Shown: positions 18,665 to 26,615 of the stretch, one piece after another
Layout: each line of letters starts with the position of its first letter
Numbering within the stretch: the first letter of the stretch is position 1
NCBI RefSeq assembly: GCF_011305995.1
Contig: NZ_CP049910.1
Coordinates: 2,356,001 to 2,420,000, forward strand
DNA length: 64,000 bases
DNA from: Diaphorobacter sp. HDW4A
GTDB lineage: Bacteria; Pseudomonadota; Gammaproteobacteria; Burkholderiales; Burkholderiaceae_C
Reading direction: 5' to 3'
Notes under the pieces: model-generated
Database searches by the model: none
What the model saw: the letters and a program-made list of their open reading frames with translations, nothing else
What the model was told of the DNA's origin: nothing
Translations under genes and position numbers: made by a program

Positions 18665-19105
18665 TCAGGCCAAGGCCGTAGCTTCGACGGCGCCAAATCC
18701 TGCGCCTTCCCAATCCCCGCGCGCCAAAGCATCCGCAATCGGGTTCTTGTGGCGGGGGATCCAACTGACCCGCATGCTGTCAAAGCGCTTCGCCAGCGTT
18801 CGCGCCTTGTCATAGACAGCGGCAAGCCGTTCGATTTGCTTGGGCTCCGCTAGGCTCAACTGCGCAGCCAGAATGCTGTTGTCCGTATACATCCATACAT
18901 GGCGGGCCTTTTTCGCAAGCAGCCACTCGAATGCATGGATAGCCGCACGGGCCTCGGCCTCGTTGTTGCAGCCGATTCGCGGCAACGGGACGCTGAACGC
19001 ATCCACGCAGCCATCTGGCGCGTAGACGACCCCGCCAATGCCGAGTTTGCCGGGATTGGGCAGGGCGCTGCCATCAATGAAGACCATCCACGTCTGCGAA
19101 TCCAT
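18665..19105 (-). CDS. RNase HI-type protein
   Basis: 146-residue RNase H-fold protein. The four acidic catalytic positions are visible: Asp in FIDGSALPNPG, Glu in NNEAEARAAI, Asp in YTDNSIL and Asp in NPIADALARG. Such proteins cleave RNA in RNA/DNA hybrids. The start is uncertain: ATG at 19105 gives MDSQTWMVF, and an in-frame ATG at 19117 adds four residues; neither has a strong ribosome site. It lies 26 bp after the LysR gene on the same strand, suggesting co-transcription, though the functional link is unclear. Confidence 0.82.
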   Translation of the reverse strand: MDSQTWMVFIDGSALPNPGKLGIGGVVYAPDGCVDAFSVPLPRIGCNNEAEARAAIHAFEWLLAKKARHVWMYTDNSILAAQLSLAEPKQIERLAAVYDKARTLAKRFDSMRVSWIPRHKNPIADALARGDWEGAGFGAVEATALA

Positions 19106-19131
19106 GGCGGCCAGCATAGCGGATGCAGCGC

Positions 19132-20019
19132 TCAGTTTCCGTATTCAGTGATCACCGCAAGCACGCTCTCGACAGCAGGATTGGGATGCGTAGTCACCCG
19201 ATGCGCAATCGCCATCGGACGCATGAGTGCCGGCGACAGATGGCGGATCACCAGATGCTCGGGCAGTTGCTGCTCGTCAACGATTTCCAGTGGCAACAAC
19301 GCAGCGCTTTGGCTAGCCACCGCCATGCTGATCAGCGCGCCCGGATAGCTCATCGTGAGAAATGGTCGCGGCCGTTGACCCGCCTGCGCAAACCAGCTTG
19401 AAATCAACCCATGCATCTGCGTCGCTGGAGCAAACGAGGCCCAGCGCCGACTTGCCAGCCACGCGGGAGTGATGCGCTCGGGAGGATTCCAGGAGGAGGG
19501 CAGCACCGCCACCATAGGATCGTTGCGCCACGGAATCATCTTTACCTCGGCAGAGGCCGCCTGCGGGCTGGCGACGATGCCAATCTCGAGCGCCCCCGCC
19601 TGCAGCCGTTTGATCGACTCGCCCGTACCAAGAGCCTCGAGGCGCACTTCGACGCCGGGACTTCTTGAAATCAACGTCTCCAGCATCAGCGGCAACAAGC
19701 GCGTGCTGACCCCGGCGGACATTCCCACGCGCACCACGCCTTCACGCCCCGTAGCGCGGCGCTTGACCAACTCCATCAGATCGTCGCTCGCCAGCAGGAG
19801 CTTGCGCCCCTCATCCACCAATGCCCGCCCGGCAGGCGTGAGCTCGGCATGCCGCCGACCACGCACCAGCAGCGCGGCGTCCAGTCGCGTCTCCAGCTCC
19901 TTGATATGCAGGCTGACGGTAGGCGCGGCCAGATGCAGCGCCTGCGCAGCCGCCGCAAAGGTTCCCAGATCCCCAATGGCGATCAGGGTTTGAAGTTGGT
20001 CGAGGTTTAGGTTACGCAT
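19132..20019 (-). CDS. LysR-family transcriptional regulator
   Basis: 295-residue LysR regulator. The N-terminal winged helix-turn-helix is classic (LNLDQLQTLIAIGDLGTFAAAA and TVSLHIKELETRLDAALLVR, residues about 4-60), followed by a periplasmic-binding-like effector domain (about 90-290). The target is unknown: its divergent neighbour at 20093 is only a doubtful small ORF, and the RNase H-like gene follows it. It marks the last apparently chromosomal gene before the conjugative-element block. Confidence 0.9.
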   Translation of the reverse strand: MRNLNLDQLQTLIAIGDLGTFAAAAQALHLAAPTVSLHIKELETRLDAALLVRGRRHAELTPAGRALVDEGRKLLLASDDLMELVKRRATGREGVVRVGMSAGVSTRLLPLMLETLISRSPGVEVRLEALGTGESIKRLQAGALEIGIVASPQAASAEVKMIPWRNDPMVAVLPSSWNPPERITPAWLASRRWASFAPATQMHGLISSWFAQAGQRPRPFLTMSYPGALISMAVASQSAALLPLEIVDEQQLPEHLVIRHLSPALMRPMAIAHRVTTHPNPAVESVLAVITEYGN

Positions 20020-20092
20020 CAGCTTTTCTGATGTTAATAGTCAGTCAATTCAACTTTACAGATGGTATCCGGACGCAGAGCATTGAAACCCT

Positions 20093-20287
20093 ATGGAAAA
20101 CGACAGCAAACCTCCGAACTGCCAAAGCGGCGATCCGTTGGGCAAAAACACCATCTCACACTGCGAGCCTCGCGAACGCGACAAGGTCTCGACGTGGTGG
20201 CTGCGCTGGGTTGCCCAAGCCTCAAATTGGTTGGACCGAGCCGAGCAGCGCATCACGGAAAACTTTCGCGTGCCGCCAAGTGGGTGA
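20093..20287 (+). CDS. Possible small hypothetical protein, 64 aa
   Basis: Short ORF divergent from the LysR gene with a protein-like, polar and amphipathic composition (STWWLRWVAQASNWLDRAEQRI in the middle, split here only as a description). No ribosome site is obvious before the ATG and no family is recognised. Its divergent placement from a LysR gene is the best argument that it is real. Confidence 0.35.
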   Translation: MENDSKPPNCQSGDPLGKNTISHCEPRERDKVSTWWLRWVAQASNWLDRAEQRITENFRVPPSG

Positions 20288-20667
20288 ATGTGTTTGATCG
20301 AGCGCTATGAGCTTAGCGGTGCATCGCATCGCTGGTTGAATTCTGGAATTGCGGAAGTCCAGGGGGAATCAACGTTGGGGGATGAAGATGGCGGATGGAC
20401 TTAAGGCCTTCACACGAAGGCCTGATCTCTGTATTTGATATTTAACATAATATACATCGTATCTAATTGCTATGAAGATCGCTTCACCGCACTTACGCTT
20501 CTTGAATCCAGTGAATTCCCAGTGGAAATACCCGCTCTACGCCTGTATTTCCGCCCACATTGGCCCGTCACACTCTTTGAAATGAATGGAACTGCACCTT
20601 TTTTTGGACGTTATCACGCTGACAGGAACGTGTCAAACAACGACAGCGTGTTACATAGCCATCCAGA
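20288..20667. other. AT-rich junction between LysR locus and traI
   Basis: 380 bp without a convincing gene. It contains a hairpin, AGGCCTT (20404-20410) and AAGGCCT (20417-20423), followed by an AT-rich tract at about 20430-20475. An open frame from 20435 runs into antisense traI and is not credible throughout. This is the most likely neighbourhood of the left boundary of the conjugative-element DNA, inferred from the composition change. Confidence 0.4.
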
Positions 20668-23367
20668 TCAAAGAGCATGTTCGTTCTCCAGTTTGAGCAC
20701 CGGATTGGCTGGCGGCACGGGTAAAACGAAGCGATCCGGATCAAGCAGAACCACGGCAGACAACCTGGCCACGGCGACGTTGCCGCGGCCTATCACCTGG
20801 TAGCGAAGGATGTTCACTTTGCCGCTGCCGGAGGCTGCGGCCATGCGGTGCCATCCGGCCTTGATGACTTCGCGCTGGACCTGCAGGCCCATCGCATCAG
20901 CATCTTCTTCAGGGCCGATGCTGTGTGCGTAGATCTTGAAGATCACGGGCGACACGAGTGCCATGCCTTCCTCCACAAAATGCACAGGAGCTCCTGTTTC
21001 GTTGTATTTGATCTCCCGGCTGGCCAAGCCTTGCTGAACCCACTGGATGAAGCCCAGAGCTGTTTCGCTGGGTTCCTTCTTCTTGGCGGTCGTTGCATGT
21101 GGCAACGCTGGAAGGCTCGGTGTGAGTACGACCGGTGTCGTGCCGCTGCTCGAGCCTGCGCCAGCTTCCTGACGGGTGAACAGGCGCTGTGCTTTGGCGG
21201 AGTTTGTGGGTTGCGCGCAGGCTTCCAAAGGTCGTTTGTTGGCGGCTTGGTTGGCTGGAGTGGCTCTGGAGATCGGTGTTGATGCAAGCAGCTGTTCTGC
21301 CAGTCCTGGAGGGATCTGCGAAGAGCCATCGCAAGGCATTGGCGCAGCTTCCTGGTGACTGGATGCAGCCACGTTTGCCGCAGTCTTGGCGGGGGTTGGT
21401 GCTGGGCGCTTTACTGGTGCAATCGATGGTTGTTTTGTGATATTCGATATCGATGATTCGTTACGTTTATATTTAACATATTGAGATTCATCCTCTGGAT
21501 CCAGCCATTCATCATCCGTCGCGTCAAAGCCATCAACCTCTTGCTCCAGAGGTGGAAACACCGGGTCATGGCGGTTGTCGCGGTCGTCGTCCCTGTTTTG
21601 TGACGATGTCGTTGACGGTGTTTGCACCTTGCGTTTCTCGGGAGATGACTTGATTGCGGCAGATTGCTGACCGCCCGGATTTGCGGCAGTTGTGGGTGCC
21701 AGTGTTGTCACAGGTCTGGCGGATGGCTGCTCTGGCCCAGGTTTGGGTTTGGGCTTGTTGAAGCTCGGTGCTGGCAGCCCTGCAGCTTTGGGTCCAGATG
21801 GTCTTGGAACAGGATGGGCACCTGAAGGCTGGCCAGATGTTCCAGCCGGTTGGCTGGCTGGTTTGGTTGGGATTGCTTCAGATTCCAATGGCGTTGCAGA
21901 CATTGCTTCTTGCGTTGCTTCAGCTCCTGTTCCCTGTTCTGCATCCTGATCACCGGGCGAATCTGCTTCACGCTTTTGCCGGACCACGATCTTTCCGGCC
22001 ATGGCCGGGGGATACCGGGACGCATCCTCGTAAAGTCGGTTCAGCGGAAACCGCAGCATCGACAAGTTGTGGCTGTACTGGTGCGCTGCTTCATCTGTCG
22101 GCGTGCCACCGCCCTCTTCCTCTTGCCCGCTGGCGCCCTGCCCCTCCCCCCTCTCCTGAACCTGGCCGATCACCTGAACCAGCCAGATGGCTTGCCCGGT
22201 GTGCGGGTTGGCCTGCAGGATTCCGTATTCCTGCCAGGTGTCGAACAGCCGGTCATTCTTGGCTTCGCCGGGAATTGACTCTTCAGGTGCGTGGGCCTTG
22301 ATCCATGCACGCGTTGTGTCGGCCAGCCGCTTGGCCACAAACCAGATGGAGCCGTCAAACACCCAGCCTGCAGCGCCGCTGCGATTGAGCGGCAACTCCG
22401 TTCCGGAAACGAGCATGGTCTTGACGGCTTGCATCAGCAGATCCACCAACGGGACGGCGTTGGCAGTCGCAAACCTCGCCTTGTTGCCCTTGAGCAGCGC
22501 ATTGCTGGTCGACGCCCGGTCTGCTCGCTGAATGATTTCGGCGAGCAAGCCGCTCTTGGTGCCGGAGAGATACTGCGTCAGCGCATCAAATGCGTGCGGG
22601 GTGCGCGACAGAAACGTGAGTGCGCTGCCCGGTGCTATCTGCGACAGCAGCGTGAGCGCCAATCGGCTGTGTGCCTGGTAGTCCCGTGCGACCTTGGGCT
22701 CGAATTCGACGCGGTATTCCAGTTGGGCGCGTCCATCGCCCACTTCAGCCAGTGAACCGGCAATGGGTTTCCAGCGCAGTGGCTCGCTCATCGTTCCGCC
22801 GCGCCAGAGGATGCGCAGATCGGTCATCGGTTTGGCGATGTCATGCAGCAGCGCGGCGAAGAACACCACATACGTCCATTGATCGCGCTCGGCATCGATC
22901 TGCTCGACCGGTGCGCTCGTCGGCAGAAAATGCCCGTTGCGCCAGGTCATCGCGGCAAGCACCATCTCCAGCGTGTGCGAAAGCAGCCCGCCCGCGTGGG
23001 CGTGATGGTGCGCCTCGGACGCAGGCATGAGCTGGACGTACTCGGCGTAGCGATGGATGGCAGGAAGCAAGTCCCGCTCGAATACGGGTTGGGCCAAGCG
23101 AGACTGGTGCCACATCTGGCGCACGGCCTTTTGCGCCTGAACCATCTGAATGAGATCTTCGGCCCGCAGCACACGCAGCCATCCTTGTTCCCGGCCAGCG
23201 ATCTGGATGGATGACTCGACCGGCGTGACTGATGATGGTACTTCAACCGAGGATGCGCCGGGATGAGGACGCCCGGATGAGTCGATGGACGATGATGAGC
23301 TGCCAGCCGCAGATGACGCAAGCTGCCACAGCGCTTTGACACGGCCGAGCCACGCAGGCATCTTCAC
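20668..23367 (-). CDS. traI: ICE relaxase TraI, MobH family
   Basis: 899-residue relaxase of the PFGI-1/SXT type (MobH, TraI_2). MobH relaxases nick oriT using an HD-like metal site rather than a tyrosine/HUH fold. Seen here: an N-terminal domain with REQGWLRVLRAEDLI, EAHHHAHAGGLLSHT (about 115-130) and the HD signature LLHDIAKPMTD near 172; a long low-complexity Pro/Gln/Ser-rich linker (about 420-770); and a C-terminal TraI_2_C domain (about 780-870; GFIQWVQQGLASREIKYN). It starts 11 bp after a hypothetical gene on the same strand. It is the only transfer gene pointing left. Confidence 0.9.
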   Translation of the reverse strand: MKMPAWLGRVKALWQLASSAAGSSSSSIDSSGRPHPGASSVEVPSSVTPVESSIQIAGREQGWLRVLRAEDLIQMVQAQKAVRQMWHQSRLAQPVFERDLLPAIHRYAEYVQLMPASEAHHHAHAGGLLSHTLEMVLAAMTWRNGHFLPTSAPVEQIDAERDQWTYVVFFAALLHDIAKPMTDLRILWRGGTMSEPLRWKPIAGSLAEVGDGRAQLEYRVEFEPKVARDYQAHSRLALTLLSQIAPGSALTFLSRTPHAFDALTQYLSGTKSGLLAEIIQRADRASTSNALLKGNKARFATANAVPLVDLLMQAVKTMLVSGTELPLNRSGAAGWVFDGSIWFVAKRLADTTRAWIKAHAPEESIPGEAKNDRLFDTWQEYGILQANPHTGQAIWLVQVIGQVQERGEGQGASGQEEEGGGTPTDEAAHQYSHNLSMLRFPLNRLYEDASRYPPAMAGKIVVRQKREADSPGDQDAEQGTGAEATQEAMSATPLESEAIPTKPASQPAGTSGQPSGAHPVPRPSGPKAAGLPAPSFNKPKPKPGPEQPSARPVTTLAPTTAANPGGQQSAAIKSSPEKRKVQTPSTTSSQNRDDDRDNRHDPVFPPLEQEVDGFDATDDEWLDPEDESQYVKYKRNESSISNITKQPSIAPVKRPAPTPAKTAANVAASSHQEAAPMPCDGSSQIPPGLAEQLLASTPISRATPANQAANKRPLEACAQPTNSAKAQRLFTRQEAGAGSSSGTTPVVLTPSLPALPHATTAKKKEPSETALGFIQWVQQGLASREIKYNETGAPVHFVEEGMALVSPVIFKIYAHSIGPEEDADAMGLQVQREVIKAGWHRMAAASGSGKVNILRYQVIGRGNVAVARLSAVVLLDPDRFVLPVPPANPVLKLENEHAL

Positions 23368-23378
23368 TGCAGCAGCGC

Positions 23379-23933
23379 TCAGTCTGCCGAGTGCAGAAGA
23401 AATGCCCGCAGCTCTTCTTGCTTGGTGCGTGGGAGCGTGCCCATGATCCAGATGTGAAGTCCCTCACGCGGATCGTCGGGATTACCGTCCTGCAGGAAAT
23501 TGAACCAGCTTTGCTCCAGCGGATTCCACAGGCGCGAGTGGGCGTCGGCAACCAGATCCTTGCCCCAGTGCGCGCGGTAGCGCACGAACTCAAGGCGCAT
23601 GATGTCTTCGACGATCTTGCATCGGGTCTGCTCTGCAGACTCGTTTGGAGGGGAGCCGATGCGCGTGCGGTGCCTGAGCAGGAGTTGCCGCATGCACACA
23701 TGCTGGTCTTCCTCCTCTTCGGCATACAGCTCCAGACCATCGTACTGGGCCAGCCAGGATGTCAGGCGCGGGACCCAGTCTCGGAGGCCCAGCGCATTCA
23801 GGTGCTCGATGATGATGTACAGCGCATGATTGCGGTCGAGCGCATCGCGTCCGAAATGCGGGAACTCGGGCGCTGGTTCATGTGCTTTGAACTGCGATTG
23901 CAGGCACGGTGGGTGGGAATCAGATGAGGACAT
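23379..23933 (-). CDS. Hypothetical protein upstream of traI
   Basis: 184-residue protein of unknown function, rich in charged and aromatic residues, with no signal peptide or membrane helix. It ends 11 bp before the traI start and is probably in the same transcript, so it may be a relaxosome or transfer accessory, which is inference from position only. An acidic run (LYAEEEEDQH) and paired W/F segments are the only distinguishing features. The ATG at 23933 lacks a clear ribosome site; a later start is possible. Confidence 0.65.
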   Translation of the reverse strand: MSSSDSHPPCLQSQFKAHEPAPEFPHFGRDALDRNHALYIIIEHLNALGLRDWVPRLTSWLAQYDGLELYAEEEEDQHVCMRQLLLRHRTRIGSPPNESAEQTRCKIVEDIMRLEFVRYRAHWGKDLVADAHSRLWNPLEQSWFNFLQDGNPDDPREGLHIWIMGTLPRTKQEELRAFLLHSAD

Positions 23934-24099
23934 GGTGCGGTCACTTTAGGGAAGTGACCACAGATGCCACAAGCGCAAACCTCAGGTGAACTGACGTTGG
24001 GTTCTCGCTTGCTTGGCGGCGCAGGTTCTGGTAGCTGCGAAGGGCCGTGAACTGACGCTTGCGGCCATGAGCCGTCGCTGATGGAAACAAGAAGCAGAC

Positions 24100-24168
24100 A
24101 TTCAACGTTTGACATGAAGGGGCGAGCTGCAAAGCCGCTTGGGCATTGGCTCAATAGAATGGTTAGAA
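24100..24168 (-). repeat. attC-like recombination site E
   Basis: Read on the minus strand, this 69-bp site opens with TTCTAAC and closes with GTTGAAT, which fits the integron core GTTRRRY. It begins 46 bp after the stop of the DUF559 gene, where a gene cassette should carry its attC. The internal palindrome is imperfect. Confidence 0.5.
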
Positions 24169-24214
24169 GCGCGCAAAGCCCGTCGCCCCACTTTCGACCA
24201 ATCCTTTAACACGC

Positions 24215-25165
24215 TTAAAGTTCGTAGAGCGAAAGCCCCATGGAAGAGCCAATGGCGTAGCAAACGTCTTGCCAGCGGACATGAGCCAAATCGCTACCAG
24301 CGAAAGACGTTTCGTGATTACCTAGACGTAAGAGCTTTCCGTTAGCAAGATACTTGAGCGTGTAAGCCCCAAGCCGCTCCTCGGCGAATTCCTCTGGCAA
24401 AACCGAACGTAACGGATGCACATAGACAGGATCGTCCGCCACCAAGAAAAACTCATCGAACAAATGGGAGAAGCTTTGCATATGAGAGCCGAGTTCTAAG
24501 GAATATAGCTCGTCTTCCATGAGATTTATCCTCACCTCACCCTTATCGTACTCCTTAACGTATCCGTCCAAGTGCTCTATTTTATGAGCATATTCAGGCG
24601 GGAGAAATACAAACGCAGTGATAAACGATTTTTCGTGAAGCCATTCGACAGCATAAGGCACAAACACCTCAAGGGATGCCCGCGAAAGGTCTTTAGTAGG
24701 ATACAGTTCCCTGTAGAGCTTCAGGGCCCTCGTTGATTCGCGAACAAAGAAGGGGTAGTCGATATACATCACGCGGTGTTTAGCAGGAGCGCGCTGCATA
24801 CGTTCTCTATAGATCTCCCCAACTTCCGCAACGCAGTCGGCAGGTGCTCTGTTGACTTCTCTCCCGGTGAAGCGCACCACTGTATATCCTGCGCGGGACA
24901 GGTAACGTTGACGCAAGGCATCTTTTTCAAGTTGCTCTTTCGTGGAGTGGTACTCGTGACCATCCAGTTCAACTATCAAGCGGACATCCTTCAACAAAAA
25001 ATCAACCCGATAGCGGCTGTGATTGTTGGCGTCGCCAAACCAGTGTTCACGTTCAATAGCATCAGCCAAGTCACCTAGCTCGCTAGAAAACGCCTTCTCT
25101 ATGTGTGACTGGCCTCTATCCCTATACCAACTAGGTGGTTTTTTCGGCTGACCGGGGTATTTCAT
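24215..25165 (-). CDS. DUF559-type PD-(D/E)XK nuclease-fold protein in a cassette-like unit
   Basis: 316-residue protein with a DUF559/very-short-patch-like nuclease domain at about residues 45-115: RVDFLLKDVRLIVELDGHEYH followed by a Lys/Arg-rich helix and YTVVRFTGREV, matching the D-ExD/E pattern and conserved R-F-T/W-xx-V. The C-terminal 190 residues are unfamiliar. Composition is more AT-rich than the transfer genes. It is flanked by attC-like sites at 25190 and 24168 and oriented away from the integron-integrase fragment at 26616, as an integron cassette gene would be. Roles in DNA repair or defence are plausible but unproven. Confidence 0.72.
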   Translation of the reverse strand: MKYPGQPKKPPSWYRDRGQSHIEKAFSSELGDLADAIEREHWFGDANNHSRYRVDFLLKDVRLIVELDGHEYHSTKEQLEKDALRQRYLSRAGYTVVRFTGREVNRAPADCVAEVGEIYRERMQRAPAKHRVMYIDYPFFVRESTRALKLYRELYPTKDLSRASLEVFVPYAVEWLHEKSFITAFVFLPPEYAHKIEHLDGYVKEYDKGEVRINLMEDELYSLELGSHMQSFSHLFDEFFLVADDPVYVHPLRSVLPEEFAEERLGAYTLKYLANGKLLRLGNHETSFAGSDLAHVRWQDVCYAIGSSMGLSLYEL

Positions 25166-25189
25166 TTGATCCTTTTAATCTGAGAGTAG

Positions 25190-25260
25190 ATCTAACGTAA
25201 TGTAGGCCGTACCAAGCCCCAGGCCATATCTGGCGCTTGCGGCCTAAATTGGTACTGTTG
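25190..25260 (-). repeat. attC-like recombination site A
   Basis: On the minus strand the site ends in GTTAGAT, a perfect GTTRRRY core (plus positions 25190-25196). Inside are stem arms TAGGCCG (25203-25209) and CGGCCTA (25240-25246), with nested CAAGC/GCTTG and CCAG/CTGG pairings and unpaired bases, as in folded attC sites. It is homologous to site B at 26472. Confidence 0.6.
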
Positions 25261-25420
25261 ATGACATTTGCGAGACATGGGCTCCAGGAAATAGAAGTTT
25301 TTTAACCATGCTAAACAACGAGTGACGGCTTTCGAGCTTCTAGCTGGATGGCGGCTCTGGGTCGCGTCCAGCCTGTCACTGTCGGCCATGAGCCGCCGCT
25401 GGTGGGATCAAGAAGCAGAC
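25261..25420 (-). other. Short cassette-like segment without a credible gene
   Basis: This 160-bp segment lies between attC-like sites A and D and would be an ORF-less cassette. A 65-codon reading frame (25192-25389, minus) overlaps site A and looks spurious. Its end nearest site D shares a stretch of about 45 bp with DNA next to site E (about 24058-24106). Confidence 0.4.
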
Positions 25421-25427
25421 ATTCAAC
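25373..25427. repeat. Dispersed repeat copy 2, adjacent to attC-like site D
   Basis: About 45 bp near-identical to about 24052-24106: both contain CGGCCATGAGCCG, then CGCTG, then AAGAAGCAGACATTCAAC. Both copies end exactly at the ATTCAAC core of an attC-like site, so they are the starts of two related downstream cassettes or part of an extended site. Confidence 0.6.
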
Positions 25428-25490
25428 GATCTAAGTTCAGCCGAGGCCGGAGGCGGTCGGCTTCGACGAAATTTTAGAAAATCGTAATTC
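25421..25490 (-). repeat. attC-like recombination site D
   Basis: The minus-strand terminal core is GTTGAAT (plus 25421-25427). The inner hairpin has AGCCGA (25439-25444) pairing with TCGGCT (25457-25462). It lies just downstream of the 25516-26007 gene. Confidence 0.5.
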
Positions 25491-25515
25491 CATCGATTTT
25501 TAAATAAATGCTCTA

Positions 25516-26007
25516 TTATTTGGCAACCTCAATAATTGCAGGTGCCTCGAATCGATTCCCTTTTGTGGAGATGGCGAATATTTTTGCATTTTTCTCATCG
25601 CCTAACCTGATGTCATCAATGAGCTGACGTTGGATTTTAAGAAGATCTGCGATCTTAAATATCGCTTGCTCCCCGGGGGATAGATTCTTTGCATCCTTTG
25701 GGCCTGAGTAAAAAGCATGTTTTGGCAAATCAAAATCCTGATACCCAACCTCAAGAATTTTTATGGGTGTATTTCCGATATTTGTTACCAGGATGGCTGA
25801 TTCAAGTAGCCCCCGCTCCTCTACTCCGCTAATCATCCGTAAATCCAATGGACTTAATGGGTGTTCATCCTGCGCCATCTTTAGTTCAATCTTTACTCTT
25901 TCCTCGACAGTGTCCTGTCTTATTTGGTATTGAACATAGCCGGTGGCAACTGAGGCTGCCAAAGCAAGAGCAGACATTCCAAGAGAGAGTGCTTGATATT
26001 TATCCAT
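25516..26007 (-). CDS. Hypothetical membrane-anchored protein, cassette-like
   Basis: 163-residue protein with one N-terminal membrane helix (about 7-25; LSLGMSALALAASVATGYV), followed by a soluble, mostly beta-looking domain (ILVTNIGNTPIKILEVGYQ). No family is recognised. It is AT-rich compared with neighbouring transfer genes and is bounded by attC-like sites C and D, with its orientation away from the intI fragment. The ATG at 26007 has no strong ribosome site visible, which is common for cassette genes. Confidence 0.6.
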   Translation of the reverse strand: MDKYQALSLGMSALALAASVATGYVQYQIRQDTVEERVKIELKMAQDEHPLSPLDLRMISGVEERGLLESAILVTNIGNTPIKILEVGYQDFDLPKHAFYSGPKDAKNLSPGEQAIFKIADLLKIQRQLIDDIRLGDEKNAKIFAISTKGNRFEAPAIIEVAK

Positions 26008-26038
26008 TATTCTTTTCGAAAATTACTGGACACAGATT

Positions 26039-26098
26039 TTCTAACGACTGAGGTAAGCCGATCGCCTTGGGTGGGTCGGCTTGACCGATGGGGTAGCT
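26039..26098 (-). repeat. attC-like recombination site C
   Basis: The minus-strand end is GTTAGAA (plus 26039-26045), close to GTTRRRY. The hairpin has AAGCCGA (26055-26061) with TCGGCTT (26076-26082). It fills the whole gap between two minus-strand genes, as a cassette attC should. Confidence 0.5.
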
Positions 26099-26100
26099 TA

Positions 26101-26451
26101 TTAACTTGAAAGTTGAGTCTGTAGTGGTTTGATCGGATTATCAATTCGCTTTACCTCTGCAGGAGGATCGATAAAACACGTTTCGGGCACTGCTATACCA
26201 TCTGTTCCAGCAAATAGGCGCAGGTCCTTCATGGTTATATCACCAAATGCATCGGTGTTGTATTCAAGCCCTAATTTCTCGAAGGCTGCCTTGATAGCAG
26301 TTTCGCAGTCAGATGCTAGAGCCCCATCCGCTTCTGGTGAAGGGTAATGACGCCTTATCCATAGACATATCCCTAGCGCATCATCGTGGCCCAGAGGGAT
26401 GAAAATCCACGGAACATTTACATCAATTGCTTGGTAAGATTCAGAGCTCAT
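26101..26451 (-). CDS. Hypothetical protein, cassette-like
   Basis: 116-residue protein from the ATG at 26451; an in-frame TTG at 26460 would add three residues. It has no signal peptide or membrane segment. Readable segments are VPWIFIPLGHDDALGICLW, then an acidic helical region (DCETAIKAAFEKLGLEY). No domain is recognised. It is the cassette closest to the intI fragment, with attC-like site C starting two bases after its stop codon and site B upstream. Confidence 0.6.
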   Translation of the reverse strand: MSSESYQAIDVNVPWIFIPLGHDDALGICLWIRRHYPSPEADGALASDCETAIKAAFEKLGLEYNTDAFGDITMKDLRLFAGTDGIAVPETCFIDPPAEVKRIDNPIKPLQTQLSS

Positions 26452-26471
26452 TTTTATCAATAAGATTGCGT

Positions 26472-26540
26472 TGCTAACGTAATGTAGACCGCACCAAGCC
26501 GCATGCCATCTCTCGCGCGTGCGGTCTAAATTGGTACGAA
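26472..26540 (-). repeat. attC-like recombination site B
   Basis: A perfect 10-bp stem, TAGACCGCAC (26485-26494) with GTGCGGTCTA (26519-26528), sits inside flanks shared with site A (TAACGTAATGTAG and TAAATTGGTAC). Arm differences from site A are compensatory (TAGACCG/CGGTCTA against TAGGCCG/CGGCCTA), so the structure rather than the sequence is conserved. The core is GTTAGCA, one base off consensus. Confidence 0.6.
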
Positions 26541-26585
26541 AAAACCGCGGGTAGGGTATTGCAGACTGGATTCTCTGCAGTTTTA

Positions 26586-26601
26586 CTGTATATAAACACA
26601 G
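26586..26601 (+). promoter_or_regulatory. LexA box upstream of the integron integrase fragment
   Basis: CTGTATATAAACACAG fits CTG-N10-CAG exactly and resembles the best SOS boxes. It lies 15 bp before the intI reading frame. SOS control of intI through LexA is established for many integrons, so both parts support each other. Confidence 0.75.
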
Positions 26602-26615
26602 TATTAAATTCAGCC

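Noticed and set aside
20435-20803. 122-codon frame overlapping the 3' end of traI
   Set aside because: Its second half is antisense to the conserved TraI C-terminus. The first half lies in an AT-rich junction and matched nothing I recognise, though a decayed gene cannot be excluded.
20438-21480. Shared 12-mer ATATTTAACATA near 20439 and 21468
   Set aside because: Two copies of an AT-rich 12-mer, one inside traI, are too little to call an integrase or regulator site array.
25192-25389. 65-codon minus-strand frame between attC-like sites
   Set aside because: It ends inside the structured site A and has no ribosome site or recognised pattern.
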